Part shown: positions 1-9,726 of the stretch, one piece after another
Layout of the letters: each line of letters begins with the position of its first letter
Position numbering within the stretch: position 1 is the first letter of the stretch
Assembly (NCBI GenBank): GCA_016787565.1
Contig: JAEUUG010000018.1
Location: 62,001 to 126,000, forward strand
Reading direction: 5' to 3'
Length of the DNA stretch: 64,000 nucleotides
Origin: Cyclobacteriaceae bacterium
Lineage (GTDB): Bacteria > Bacteroidota > Bacteroidia > Cytophagales > Cyclobacteriaceae
Position numbers and translations under genes: made by a program
Notes under the pieces: model-generated
Databases searched by the model: none
What the model was told of the DNA's origin: nothing
What the model saw: only the letters and a program-made list of their open reading frames with translations

Positions 1-82
1 GAGGCACTTACGATCGTAGTCAAAGATACCTCCTCAAGGCGCTCATACGAGCCTTCAAGTCTTTCAACTGTTCAGTAGTCAT
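1..82 (-). CDS. prfB: Peptide chain release factor 2, N-terminal fragment with programmed +1 frameshift
   Basis: Only the first 27 codons lie in the window; the gene continues beyond base 1. RF2 recognises UGA and UAA stop codons and releases the finished peptide from the ribosome. The ATG is at 82-80. Reading gives MTTEQLKDLKARMSALRRYL, then an in-frame UGA at 22-20. Skipping one base (22) restores the RF2 frame, giving LDYDRKCL. The slip site CTT-TGA-C is preceded by AGGAGG, the classic RF2 autoregulatory arrangement: when RF2 is scarce the UGA is read slowly, the ribosome shifts, and more RF2 is made. AGGAGG acts as an internal stimulator here, even though Shine-Dalgarno sites are rare elsewhere in the window. 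Confidence 0.93.
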
Positions 83-98
83 GGTAGAAAATTTTCGT

Positions 99-106
99 CA
101 AAGGTA
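99..106 (-). promoter_or_regulatory. Candidate -7 promoter element for prfB
   Basis: On the minus strand this reads TACCTTTG, a perfect match to the Bacteroidota -7 consensus TAnnTTTG, 17 bases before the prfB ATG. No clear -33 TTTG is present at the expected distance, so support is partial. Confidence 0.35.
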
Positions 107-143
107 ACAAAAGTCTGATACTTCGCCCGATAGTTTGTGGGCA

Positions 144-674
144 TTACTGACCAAATGGAGTCATGTAGTTAGTAAGTTCAGGCTGATAAAAAAGGGAGCC
201 TTTCTTCGCGGTAAGCAAGCGGTATTTATATCCTAGTCGCTGCGATTTTTTTTTGATGAGCATCATGGGTAGGCCAACGGCTACGGCTGATAGCGAAAGT
301 GTTGTGACGTTGTCATCCAGGGATGGAGACTCACCCTGAACAACAATTTGATTAAACTGGTCGATAAGAAACAATCCCGCCCCTCCAACTACAAGAAGTC
401 CACCCACCACATTGTAAAATTTGGTTTGCTTAAAATAAATTCTGTCAATTTTATGAAAGGGAATCGTATCGCGATGCGTTACAACGGCCGTATCATACAG
501 GTTGTTGACATACGAAGTAACTTTTGTGTTACTGGTTTTCAGTTTGAATGTAATCTCATCACCCGGATAAAGCCGCAAAACAACTTTTTCTCTTTTCAAC
601 AGCACCAATTGTTTCTGCGCAAATGCACCCTGGGTAATTACTATGATCAGACACACCACTATAATTTGCTTCAT
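144..674 (-). CDS. Hypothetical secreted or membrane protein (176 aa)
   Basis: I do not recognise a family. The start at 674 is preferred because it gives a clean signal peptide (MKQIIVVCLIIVITQGAFAQ); an upstream in-frame ATG at 737 would add 21 residues that do not look like a signal sequence. After the signal comes a beta-rich stretch, then a hydrophobic segment rich in Gly and Val (about residues 88-104), then a polar C-terminus. There is no lipobox Cys. It probably sits in the envelope. It lies between ilvE and prfB on the same strand, with no functional hint from either. Confidence 0.7.
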   Translation of the reverse strand: MKQIIVVCLIIVITQGAFAQKQLVLLKREKVVLRLYPGDEITFKLKTSNTKVTSYVNNLYDTAVVTHRDTIPFHKIDRIYFKQTKFYNVVGGLLVVGGAGLFLIDQFNQIVVQGESPSLDDNVTTLSLSAVAVGLPMMLIKKKSQRLGYKYRLLTAKKGSLFYQPELTNYMTPFGQ

Positions 675-762
675 CCTGGTCAATTGTATCACAGCATCCA
701 TCTTGTTAAAGATACAAGGATGAAGGAATATTTTCACAAGTAAGGCTAGATCGTTTTTCTTC

Positions 763-1827
763 CTACATTCTGGCTATCCAACCAAAAGGATCTGGCATTG
801 TGCCGCGCTTGATCGCATCCAATTCCTGATAAACTTTAGTGGAAAACTTTCGGCTTTCAACAGGCGGCAGCACATAATCTTTTCCTTCATGGCCAATCAA
901 TTCAATCGGAGCAATGGTGGCTGCTGTGCCCACGCCAAAGGCCTCTGTCACAGTTCCATCTTCAATCCCTTCTATAATCTCCTTCACCGCTATCTTTCGT
1001 TCCGCCACCTTCATTCCCCAATGACGCGCCAGGGTTAAAACACTATCGCGGGTAATGCCAGCTAAAATGGAATCGCTTAAGGCTGGTGTTACCAGCGTAT
1101 CATTTATCACAAACATCACGTTCATGGTTCCTGATTCTTCAATGTATTCATGATTCTTACCATCGGTCCAAATCAACTGATGATAGCCTTTCTCCTGCGC
1201 AAGTTTCGCAGGGTAAATTGCACCACCATAATTTCCACCTGCTTTTGCATAGCCTGTTCCACCGGCTACTGCACGTGTATAATGTGTTTCTATTTTAACT
1301 TTTACCGGTGCAGCATAATAGGGGCCAGCCGGACTCAAAATGATCATGAATGTAAAATCCTGCGATGGGCGAATGCCAATGTACTCATCGGCTGAAAACA
1401 TGAATGGCCGGATATACAGTGATGAACCCTCAGTATCGGGAATCCATTGTCGGTCAAGGTCAATCAATGTGCTGAGACTATCCATAAATAAATCTTCCGG
1501 TATCAGGGGCATGCACATCCGCGCTGCGGAGATGTTCATCCGTTTCCAATTGTCGGCTGGCCGGAATACTAATGTTTCTCCGGTTGGTCCGCGATGGGCT
1601 TTCATACCTTCAAAAATTGACTGACCGTAGTGAATGGCCGGAGTTGCCGGACTTACTGGCATATATCCATATGGTATGATGTGCAGGTTTTTCCATTCCC
1701 CATCACGGTAATCGGCTAAAAACATGTGGTCAGTAAAGTTCTTTCCGAACGGAATATTTGAAAAATCAACTTCAGAAAGGCGCGATTTGGCCACGCGCTC
1801 AATATTAATTTTCAACGTATCAATCAT
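763..1827 (-). CDS. ilvE: Branched-chain amino acid aminotransferase
   Basis: PLP enzyme that reversibly transfers the amino group between leucine, isoleucine or valine and 2-oxoglutarate in the cytoplasm: the last step of their synthesis and the first of their breakdown. At 354 residues it has the length of the eukaryote-like BCAT branch of fold type IV rather than the roughly 300-residue E. coli type. The Schiff-base lysine is K195 in GTGYAKAGGNYGG, and the PLP-binding EESGTMN is at about 230-236. The ATG at 1827 gives a normal N-terminus. Monocistronic here. Confidence 0.95.
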   Translation of the reverse strand: MIDTLKINIERVAKSRLSEVDFSNIPFGKNFTDHMFLADYRDGEWKNLHIIPYGYMPVSPATPAIHYGQSIFEGMKAHRGPTGETLVFRPADNWKRMNISAARMCMPLIPEDLFMDSLSTLIDLDRQWIPDTEGSSLYIRPFMFSADEYIGIRPSQDFTFMIILSPAGPYYAAPVKVKIETHYTRAVAGGTGYAKAGGNYGGAIYPAKLAQEKGYHQLIWTDGKNHEYIEESGTMNVMFVINDTLVTPALSDSILAGITRDSVLTLARHWGMKVAERKIAVKEIIEGIEDGTVTEAFGVGTAATIAPIELIGHEGKDYVLPPVESRKFSTKVYQELDAIKRGTMPDPFGWIARM

Positions 1828-1892
1828 ATTTTAAAGCGTTATCGCGCCAAGATAGCGCTATTTCTAAAAGATGACTAACAGATGTTAGGGAT

Positions 1893-2441
1893 TTACATGC
1901 GTGGTTTCCAGGGTGTTTCTTCCGCGCCTAATTCGTGCGACATTTTGCGGGAAAGAACGAAGAGATAATCAGAGAGGCGGTTCAGGTATTTAATGACTAA
2001 AGTCTCAATGGGTTCAAGATGGTTAAGGGCAATCGTCAGGCGTTCTGCCCTGCGGCAAACGGTGCGCGCCACGTGACAAAAAGAAACCGATGGATGCCCT
2101 CCTGGTAGAACAAAAAATTTCATAGGCGGCAACTGAGATTCCATTTCATCGATCGCTGTTTCCAGAAACACAATATCAGTTTCAGCAAGAGCCGGGATTT
2201 TAACTTTCGTATTTCCAGGCTCTGTTGCAAGGATAGAGCCGATGGTAAAAAGTCGGTCCTGAATCTCTACCAAAATATTTTTTCGCTGTTGATTTACTTC
2301 CTGATCGCGAACCAGGCCAATAAAGGAATTTAATTCGTCTACAGTGCCGTACGTATCAATGCGCAGATCGGACTTCGAAACACGCTTCCCTCCAAACAAT
2401 GAGGTAGTTCCCTGATCTCCGGTCTTGGTATAGATTTTCAT
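1893..2441 (-). CDS. Cob(I)yrinic acid a,c-diamide adenosyltransferase, PduO type
   Basis: Transfers the 5'-deoxyadenosyl group from ATP to cob(I)alamin, making coenzyme B12. The 182-residue protein shows the PduO-type ATP-binding N-terminus TKTGDQGTTSLFGG (residues 5-18), the YGTVDELNSFIG helix (31-42) and the conserved RTVCRRAER motif (126-134). The start at 2441 is chosen because the family begins MKIYTKTGD; an upstream ATG at 2483 adds 14 non-conserved residues. No other cobalamin genes are nearby, which fits a salvage role. Confidence 0.93.
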   Translation of the reverse strand: MKIYTKTGDQGTTSLFGGKRVSKSDLRIDTYGTVDELNSFIGLVRDQEVNQQRKNILVEIQDRLFTIGSILATEPGNTKVKIPALAETDIVFLETAIDEMESQLPPMKFFVLPGGHPSVSFCHVARTVCRRAERLTIALNHLEPIETLVIKYLNRLSDYLFVLSRKMSHELGAEETPWKPRM

Positions 2442-2529
2442 CGTTGCAAATAAATTTAAAAATACAAAACCCGGAGCGAACACTCCGGGCTTATGCGAAA
2501 CTTAAACCTTACACTTTAATGATATTTAG

Positions 2530-3246
2530 TTAATGAGCCGCAACGGTTTGTGTGCGATTCACATTTTCATTCTTGCGGTCCCACTCAATCAATCCATCGC
2601 GAAGACGGATGATTCGGTGTGAATAATGAGCAATGTCATCCTCGTGCGTTACCATAATAATGGTGTTTCCCTTATCGTGAAGTTCCTGAAACAGGTTCAT
2701 GATATCGTAGGATGTTTTGGTATCCAGGTTACCCGTGGGCTCATCGGCCAAAATAATGGACGGATTGTTAACCAAGGCCCGGGCAATAGCTACACGCTGC
2801 CGCTGACCACCGGAAAGTTCATTTGGTTTGTGATGATGGCGATCGGCCAAACTTACACTCTCCAGGGCAGCCATTGCCATTTCTTCACGATCGGAGCGGT
2901 TATACCCTGCATAAATAAGGGGAAGAGCAACATTTTCTAAAGCCGAAGCACGGGGCAACAGGTTAAACGTCTGAAATACAAAGCCAATTTCCTTATTCCG
3001 TACCTCCGCGAGTTCATTCTCCGTCATCTCACTCACCATGTTATTATTAAGCATATAGGTACCGGTTGTGGGTGAATCAAGGCATCCGACAATATTCATC
3101 AGCGTTGACTTTCCCGAACCGGAAGGGCCCATAAAGGCAACGTATTCGCCTTTATCGATGGAAATGGTGACGTCCTGAAGGGCGTTAACAATGTTATTGC
3201 CCATTTTATAAACCTTGGCGATGTGGTGCGTTTCTATAATTTTCAT
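2530..3246 (-). CDS. ABC transporter ATP-binding protein, MacB/LolD type
   Basis: A 238-residue nucleotide-binding subunit with a complete motif set: Walker [10 protein letters not shown] (40-48), Q-loop FQTFN (91-95), signature LSGGQ (144-148), Walker B IILADE (164-169) and switch His201. The sequence is closest in style to the MacB/FtsE/LolD group, which power lipoprotein or peptide export with FtsX-like permeases. No permease gene lies next to it, so the partner must be elsewhere and the substrate cannot be named. Confidence 0.9.
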   Translation of the reverse strand: MKIIETHHIAKVYKMGNNIVNALQDVTISIDKGEYVAFMGPSGSGKSTLMNIVGCLDSPTTGTYMLNNNMVSEMTENELAEVRNKEIGFVFQTFNLLPRASALENVALPLIYAGYNRSDREEMAMAALESVSLADRHHHKPNELSGGQRQRVAIARALVNNPSIILADEPTGNLDTKTSYDIMNLFQELHDKGNTIIMVTHEDDIAHYSHRIIRLRDGLIEWDRKNENVNRTQTVAAH

Positions 3247-3349
3247 ATGTTAAAAATAATGCAGTTTAGTCACTGCTACTGGAAATCATTTCGAATTAGT
3301 TTACACTTTAACGGTCTAATTACATGGATGCATACATAAGTTAAAAAGT

Positions 3350-3463
3350 TTAGTTCTTGGATATACTCCGTAAACGCTTATTGGTTGCAGGATCAAAGTC
3401 TTCCAAGCCATTTTTAAGACTCAGCTTTGTATGGACGAGTTCCTGCCGATAAATGTTACACAT
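3350..3463 (-). CDS. Possible small overlapping ORF (37 aa)
   Basis: An ATG at 3463 opens a 37-codon frame that overlaps the last 43 bases of the upstream hydrolase in a different frame. It begins MCNIYRQELVHTKLS and ends with a basic tail TNKRLRSISKN. AGGA sits directly before the ATG. Composition looks protein-like and fills the otherwise empty stretch after the hydrolase, but I recognise no family. It could be chance. Confidence 0.25.
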   Translation of the reverse strand: MCNIYRQELVHTKLSLKNGLEDFDPATNKRLRSISKN

Positions 3464-4287
3464 TCCTGAATAACGGCATTATCTTTTAATATCCGGCTAT
3501 GGCCAAGACCGGAAGTTTTATACAACGTAGCCGAAGGATAGAGCTCAAGAAGCGCAAGAGGATGTTGAATACTAACTTCCCGGTCGGCATCATCGTGAAC
3601 GAGCATTAAGTCAATTTTGCGTGGAAGCTTTTTTATAAAATGTAATGCTGTAAACTCATCAAAGGGTCTACCCATTGTTTTCTGAATGTAGGCCTTAAAG
3701 AATTCTTTAGTTCCGGAAGACCCACCGATAGCCTTTAGGTACGTATTGATGATCTCATCACCGATGGTTGGGCTGGCAATGTTAATAAGCTTCTGCACTG
3801 GTAAATTATTCATCACAGCATATAACGCAACACCACCTCCAAAAGAATGTGAAAGTATGGCCTCCGGCTTTCCTTCTTTCTCAATCAATTTTTTCAACAC
3901 AGCTTCAAACTCCATAATATTCGTTCGCTTTCCTTCAGACTGACCATGAGCTGGCCCGTCAAAACCAACAACACGATAACCGGCAGCATTTAGTGGTTTT
4001 AAAAATCTTCTGAATTGTGTGGCTCGTCCTGCCCATCCGTGCATAACAAAAACAACCTTATCAGCTTTTCCCCAGGCGTAACATTGAATGCGCTTGCCTG
4101 AAACCTCTAATGAAAATTTTTCAGCATATGACTCCGCCTTTCTTTCCTTTTCAGTAGGTGCATAATGAAGAGGCGTGAAAAAGAGATTCACAAAAAACTT
4201 GCGCGCCAAAGCAGGTGCCAACCATTCCAGTTTTGGAAATCCCCACCGGATAAATTTTAAGAGCAAAGGAGTTTTGTCTTTTTTCAT
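3421..4287 (-). CDS. Alpha/beta hydrolase family protein
   Basis: A 288-residue alpha/beta hydrolase of unknown substrate. The oxyanion-hole motif HGW is at 83-85, the nucleophile Ser148 is in SHSFGG, the likely acid is Asp235 in HDDADREV, and the base is His263 in GLGHSRIL. The nucleophile elbow has Ser in place of the first Gly of GxSxG, which is seen in some members. There is no signal peptide, so it is probably cytoplasmic. Confidence 0.87.
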   Translation of the reverse strand: MKKDKTPLLLKFIRWGFPKLEWLAPALARKFFVNLFFTPLHYAPTEKERKAESYAEKFSLEVSGKRIQCYAWGKADKVVFVMHGWAGRATQFRRFLKPLNAAGYRVVGFDGPAHGQSEGKRTNIMEFEAVLKKLIEKEGKPEAILSHSFGGGVALYAVMNNLPVQKLINIASPTIGDEIINTYLKAIGGSSGTKEFFKAYIQKTMGRPFDEFTALHFIKKLPRKIDLMLVHDDADREVSIQHPLALLELYPSATLYKTSGLGHSRILKDNAVIQECVTFIGRNSSIQS

Positions 4288-4397
4288 AACCTGTCCTGCA
4301 TTTCAAACCTTTTTCAAATCAACGGCAAAACATTCACAGTTTGCAAGGGTCAAGTGAAATATTCAGTAATTTGCATGTTGAAACAGTTTTTATCACT

Positions 4398-7300
4398 ATG
4401 AATAAAATTGTATTGGCTTCTGTCTTCTTTCTGGCGTTTATCGCCTCGCAAACCTTGATTGCCCAAAACCGATATTGGATTGCTACAACCCCTTCAAACT
4501 GGAATAATACGGCTAACTGGTCAGCTGCCTCAGGGGGAGCAGGAGGAGCTTCTATACCAGTAGCAGGAAGCGTAGCCATATTTAATGGTGTGGGCGGAAG
4601 AAATGGAGATTGCATTCTTGATATTGATCCTACCGTTGGGGGTCTTACCATCAATGGATACTCCGGTACAATCGATTTGAGCGGTTTTACCTTAACTACG
4701 ACCGGAACCAACTCATTAAGCACAGGGTCTTTTTCAAATACAGGGGCACCAGCTACACTCACATTAAATGGTGGGACTTCCACCTTTTCCGGTACTTTGT
4801 TTAATGTGCCATTGACTGGAACTGCCGCCAGATTATTTTTTAATGGGTCTGTTTTTAACAACGCCATCAACCTTACCAAAACCTCCAATAATACCGATGC
4901 TGGTACTGGGGGAAATGTTTTTAACGCCAGCGTTGAACTTACCAACACCAGCAATAACCCGCTCCAATTGGGAGAGACAAACCCTGATATTTTTCATAAT
5001 ACAGTAACGCTCAATATCAATAGTAACAGCAGCATTTCGTTGGCTCGCGGAGCCACCGGCACGTTGTTTAATGAAAACATCATCATTAACTATAACAATA
5101 CTGGCAGTGTTATTTTTGGAGCTGCGGGGGGAACATCCACATTGGCCGACACAAAAATAATTAGCATCGGAAGTATTGGTGCTTCAGGAAGCGGTAACCT
5201 GAGCCTGAGCAATTTCACCCAAACCGGTTCTACACCACATTCATTTTCGCTTACCGGTAATAATACAGCCACGCTGACTTTTGGACCAAATACGATTTTT
5301 AATGGGAACATTGATGCCGTAGCGGCTAACCTTGGTCTTAATACGAGCACCTTTAACGGAATTGCTCAACTTACAAAAACTGGTTCCAGTACGAACAACC
5401 TCCGCGGAGGGAATGTCTTCATGGGCACTACTACCGTCACCAATCAGGGAGGTGATTTGGTCTTTGGAAGCACACCGGGTGATGCTGGAGATACTTTCAA
5501 CGGCACATCAACATTCAATAACGTGGGTGGTAACCGCATTCGAATTTCTGAAGAAACATCAGGAACTGTTTTCAACGGAGATGCGGTCTTCAATAGTTCG
5601 GCCGCCACCGATAATAATAATCGTATTCAGGTAAGCCGACTGGCTGGAGGCGAGACTACATTTAACGGCTCAGCAACGTTTGTCAACAACGGCAATCAAA
5701 GCGACATTCACCTCAGTTACGATGCCGGCACCAGCACAACGTTTAACGGCCCCGTAGTTTTTATTTCGAATGCCAGTGGAGGTGGTGATTTTTATGTAGG
5801 CGTAGATGGTACAGTTAACTTCAATAACGCCATTGAATTCACGAGCCTTTGCTCGGATGTTATTTACCTCTCGCAAGGAAGCGGAAATGTTACACTGGGA
5901 AATGGCAGTATGAGTATTGGTCCCGGAGGATTTGATCAGGGTCAGCTCAGGTATAGAAACTTTACGCAAACTGGTTCCACTTTACAAGCACTAACCCTAA
6001 CAGGTACAGCTACATTATACCTGGGACCATCATCAGAATTTAATGGTGACGTTACCTTTATAGCACCTCGGCTTTTTTTAAATGGATGCACGTACAACGG
6101 AACAACATACATCGAAAAAACAGGCGCTGTGGCAAACGCAGGAACTGGCAACAACATTTTTAATGGCGTTACGACCCTTGTCAATTCAGGCAGTGGAAAC
6201 CTGATCAGTGGCAATACCTCCAACGATGTATTCAACAACGATCTTACCCTCACCAATACCGGGACCGCCCTCATCGGTATGGCCGAGAACTCAGCCGGAA
6301 ATGTATTCGGTGGGAATGTTACACTCAATTCAACTTCTGGTGGTGGTATCTACTTCTGTAATGGTGGTGTGGGAGCTACAGCAACTCTCGCCAGCGGCAA
6401 ATCACTTTCCATTGGCGGACTCGGGTTTACTTCCGGTGATTTACGCCTCATACGATTTACGCAACTGGGACCAACAACCCAAAACGTTACCCTCTCAAGT
6501 ACAGCAGGTACCCTTAGACTCGGACCCAATTCCCAATTTGATGGGGATGTAAACTTTATTGCTCCGCAGATATTGTTGAATGGAGCTACGTACAACGGAA
6601 CAACATACATCGAAAAGACAGGAGGCACTAATAATACCGGTACGGGAAATAATATTTTCAATGGCGTTACAACGCTGGTCAATTCAGGAAGTGCCCAATT
6701 GATCACTGCGAATACGAACCCCGATACGTTCAATAACGACCTGACGCTGACTAACTCCGGCACCGGAGTTATTTATATGGCCCATAATGTACCGGGAACA
6801 ACTTTCAATGGAAATATAACGGTCAACTCAATTAGCGGCAACGGAATCTATTTTTCACTCAATGCTTCCGGGAGTTCAACACTGGCAGCAGGGAAATCTA
6901 TTTCCGTTGGTGGATTAGGTTTTAGTTCAGGAGACCTTCGCTTATTACGTTTTACACAAGTCGGTGCTACACCTCAGTCTATAACATTAACCAACACCTG
7001 CGCCTTGCGCCTGGGCCCTTTATCTTCGTTTGGCGGTGATGTAAATTTTATCGCACCGCAGGTTTTTTTAAATGGATCAACGTTCAGCGGCACTGCGTAC
7101 ATTGAAAAAAATGGAGCGGGAGACAATACCGGAGATGGCGGTGATCTTTTCAATGGGCCAACCACCTTGGTGAATAGTGGTTCAGGGTCTTTTGAACTGG
7201 CAAATACAATTGCTGATGTATTCAATTCTTCACTGATCGTAAACAACACAGGAAGCAATCGAATCCAAATAGGAATAAGCTCAGCAGGCAATCTTTTTAA

Positions 7301-9710
7301 CGGAAATGTCACAATCAACCACAGTGGAACCAATACGGCTAGTAACAATTTAATTATAGCCCGGAACGCTTCTTCAACAGCAACATTCAATGGAACGCTT
7401 ACACTGAATTGTACTAATACCAGCACAAACTCTGGTATCATCATTGGCAATGATGGGAGTGCTGTTATCAATGGAAATATTTTCGTTTCCAGTACCAATG
7501 GAAGAGGTATTTTGTTTGGCAGTGCTACCGGAAATGCAACACTCGCGAATGGATTTACGATTCAAGATGCCGGACCCGGAACATTTACCACAGGTACCTT
7601 AACGTTATCGCGGTTTACGCAAGTAGGCGGAACAGCACAAAATATTACCCTGAGTGGCACTTCCAATATAACCATTGGTCCGTCTTCCACATTCAATGGA
7701 AATGTAACCTTCATTACGCCCCAGATCTTTTTGAATGGCTGCACCTTTAACGGAGTGACCTATATCGAAAAGAATGGTGCCACAGCCAACACCAGTACAG
7801 GAAATAACATTTTCAATAATGTTACAACACTGGTAAACTCTGGCGCTGGAAATTTTATCAGCGCAGGCACCTCCAACGATGTTTTTAATAACGACCTCAC
7901 CCTCTTCAATACTGGAACTGCGCTCATCAGCATGGCGCAAAATTCTGCAGGTAATATCTTCGGTGGAAATATCGTTGTAAACTCTCCTTCCGGAAACGGA
8001 ATTTATTTTGGAGATAATGGAGGGGCTAGTGCTTCACTGGCAAGTGGTAAAACCATTTCAGTGGGGGCTTCAGGTTTTTCTTCAGGTGAACTTCGGCTAA
8101 AGAGATTCACACAAAGTGGTAACACAACTCAAAATTTAACGCTTACAGGAGCAGCAATTCTTCGTGTTGGTCCGGCTACTACTTTTGATGGCGCAGTTAA
8201 TTTTATTTCACCCCGTATAACCCTGGATGGAGGCACGTTCAACAATACAACACAAATTGAAAAAAATGGAAATGGTAACGATGACTCTGTCGGAGGTAAC
8301 ACGTTCAATGGCACAACAACCCTCACCACATTAAGTGCAAATCGGTGGCGACTGGCCAATACCAATGCCGATACTTACAATGGAAATATAACTTTTGTGC
8401 GGGCCGGTGCCGGAACCTTTGAGGTGGCTTATGCACAAACAAACAATTTTTCGGGCGACATCAATGTAAACAGTACGGCCGGAATCACATTCAATGGTGC
8501 AGGCAGTGGTGTTACCCGAATCAACGGAAGCGGGGTACAAAGTGTTAGTAAAACGGTTGGCTCGGCTTCACCAACTATCCCGAGATTAACCTTGGCCAAA
8601 GCTTCCGGAACATTGACCTTGAATACGGATGTAACCATCAGCAATACAGCAACATTTACATCCGGTATTGTTAACACAACGGCAACCAACTATTTGAATG
8701 TTGCCAATGGTGCTTCCGTATCAGGAGCAAGTGATGTCAGTTATGTTGATGGACCCGTTCGTAAAACAGGAGTAAACGCATTTACTTTTCCAGTTGGGAA
8801 TGGAGGGTTCTACCGTCCCATATCCATCTCCAACCCCACGGGTGCAGCGCATCACTTCACCGCACAATATTTTCGATCAGCGCAGACGTTTGGTGGCAGT
8901 TCCACATGGCCTGCTGCATTCTACACAGTTAGTGCCTGTGAATACTGGACCCTGGACAGAAACACTGGTGCATCGTCTAATGTATCGGTTACCCTGAGTT
9001 GGAATGATGCCGCATGTGGTGGCGCAGGTTACATCGCCAACCTGGCAAATCTGCGCGTTGCCCGATTTAACACAGCCACTTCTTTATGGGTTAACGAAGG
9101 AAATGGTGGAACAGCCGGATCAACTTCTGCCGGAACAATTGTTTCAGCAGCTGCCGTTACAACCTTTAGTCCTTTTACCCTTGCATCCACAACCGCTGAA
9201 AATCCACTCCCTGTTGAGTTGGGTAAATTCAGGGCAACGGATTTAGGTAACACCGTTCTGTTAAATTGGATAACCTATTCGGAACAGGACAATGACGGCT
9301 TTACGATTCAACGATCAGCTACGGGCTTCGACTTCGAAAACATTGGGGAAAGAAAAGGGGCAGGCAACTCCGTTGAAACAATTACCTACTCGTTTGTTGA
9401 TGATCAACCGTTTCCGGGAATATCGTACTACCGGTTGAAGCAAACCGATTTTGGTGGAGAGGAGAGTTACTCGAATGTAATTTCGGTTTCACGAAAAGGT
9501 GACGACTTGCCATTCTTGGTTTATCCAAACCCGGTCGGAAATGAACGGATTACATTTAATCAGAAGGCAACGGTATCGGTAATGAACAGCCTAAATCAAT
9601 TTGTAATGCAGGCAGAAGAAGTTCAAAGTATTGATGCATCTTCGCTGGCCGCAGGATTTTACATTATCAAAAACCAAAAAGGACAAGTAGCCCGATTCAT
9701 TAAAAAATAA
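4398..9710 (+). CDS. Giant repetitive secreted protein with T9SS C-terminal sorting domain
   Basis: A 1770-residue secreted protein. The start at 4398 gives the signal peptide MNKIVLASVFFLAFIASQ; an upstream ATG at 4341 would bury it. Most of the length is Gly/Asn/Thr-rich repeat sequence typical of a right-handed beta-helix. A conserved F-T-Q landmark recurs at residues 273, 522, 687, 852, 1073 and 1237, so the core repeat is about 165 residues, with longer spacers of 249 and 221. Near the C-terminus PVELGKF opens a fibronectin-like region, and the last ~75 residues form a type A T9SS sorting domain containing VYPNPVGNERITF and ending in KGQVARFIKK. T9SS cargo is moved across the outer membrane and is usually anchored to the surface or released. 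Role unknown; adhesin or matrix protein is a guess. Confidence 0.9.
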   Translation: MNKIVLASVFFLAFIASQTLIAQNRYWIATTPSNWNNTANWSAASGGAGGASIPVAGSVAIFNGVGGRNGDCILDIDPTVGGLTINGYSGTIDLSGFTLTTTGTNSLSTGSFSNTGAPATLTLNGGTSTFSGTLFNVPLTGTAARLFFNGSVFNNAINLTKTSNNTDAGTGGNVFNASVELTNTSNNPLQLGETNPDIFHNTVTLNINSNSSISLARGATGTLFNENIIINYNNTGSVIFGAAGGTSTLADTKIISIGSIGASGSGNLSLSNFTQTGSTPHSFSLTGNNTATLTFGPNTIFNGNIDAVAANLGLNTSTFNGIAQLTKTGSSTNNLRGGNVFMGTTTVTNQGGDLVFGSTPGDAGDTFNGTSTFNNVGGNRIRISEETSGTVFNGDAVFNSSAATDNNNRIQVSRLAGGETTFNGSATFVNNGNQSDIHLSYDAGTSTTFNGPVVFISNASGGGDFYVGVDGTVNFNNAIEFTSLCSDVIYLSQGSGNVTLGNGSMSIGPGGFDQGQLRYRNFTQTGSTLQALTLTGTATLYLGPSSEFNGDVTFIAPRLFLNGCTYNGTTYIEKTGAVANAGTGNNIFNGVTTLVNSGSGNLISGNTSNDVFNNDLTLTNTGTALIGMAENSAGNVFGGNVTLNSTSGGGIYFCNGGVGATATLASGKSLSIGGLGFTSGDLRLIRFTQLGPTTQNVTLSSTAGTLRLGPNSQFDGDVNFIAPQILLNGATYNGTTYIEKTGGTNNTGTGNNIFNGVTTLVNSGSAQLITANTNPDTFNNDLTLTNSGTGVIYMAHNVPGTTFNGNITVNSISGNGIYFSLNASGSSTLAAGKSISVGGLGFSSGDLRLLRFTQVGATPQSITLTNTCALRLGPLSSFGGDVNFIAPQVFLNGSTFSGTAYIEKNGAGDNTGDGGDLFNGPTTLVNSGSGSFELANTIADVFNSSLIVNNTGSNRIQIGISSAGNLFNGNVTINHSGTNTASNNLIIARNASSTATFNGTLTLNCTNTSTNSGIIIGNDGSAVINGNIFVSSTNGRGILFGSATGNATLANGFTIQDAGPGTFTTGTLTLSRFTQVGGTAQNITLSGTSNITIGPSSTFNGNVTFITPQIFLNGCTFNGVTYIEKNGATANTSTGNNIFNNVTTLVNSGAGNFISAGTSNDVFNNDLTLFNTGTALISMAQNSAGNIFGGNIVVNSPSGNGIYFGDNGGASASLASGKTISVGASGFSSGELRLKRFTQSGNTTQNLTLTGAAILRVGPATTFDGAVNFISPRITLDGGTFNNTTQIEKNGNGNDDSVGGNTFNGTTTLTTLSANRWRLANTNADTYNGNITFVRAGAGTFEVAYAQTNNFSGDINVNSTAGITFNGAGSGVTRINGSGVQSVSKTVGSASPTIPRLTLAKASGTLTLNTDVTISNTATFTSGIVNTTATNYLNVANGASVSGASDVSYVDGPVRKTGVNAFTFPVGNGGFYRPISISNPTGAAHHFTAQYFRSAQTFGGSSTWPAAFYTVSACEYWTLDRNTGASSNVSVTLSWNDAACGGAGYIANLANLRVARFNTATSLWVNEGNGGTAGSTSAGTIVSAAAVTTFSPFTLASTTAENPLPVELGKFRATDLGNTVLLNWITYSEQDNDGFTIQRSATGFDFENIGERKGAGNSVETITYSFVDDQPFPGISYYRLKQTDFGGEESYSNVISVSRKGDDLPFLVYPNPVGNERITFNQKATVSVMNSLNQFVMQAEEVQSIDASSLAAGFYIIKNQKGQVARFIKK

Positions 9711-9726
9711 TCGGAGTATTGTTCAA

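Noticed and set aside
4334..9253. Many long minus-strand ORFs across the T9SS gene
   Set aside because: They are opposite-frame shadows of a repetitive Thr/Asn/Gly-rich coding sequence and repeat with its period; none has a signal or a known domain.
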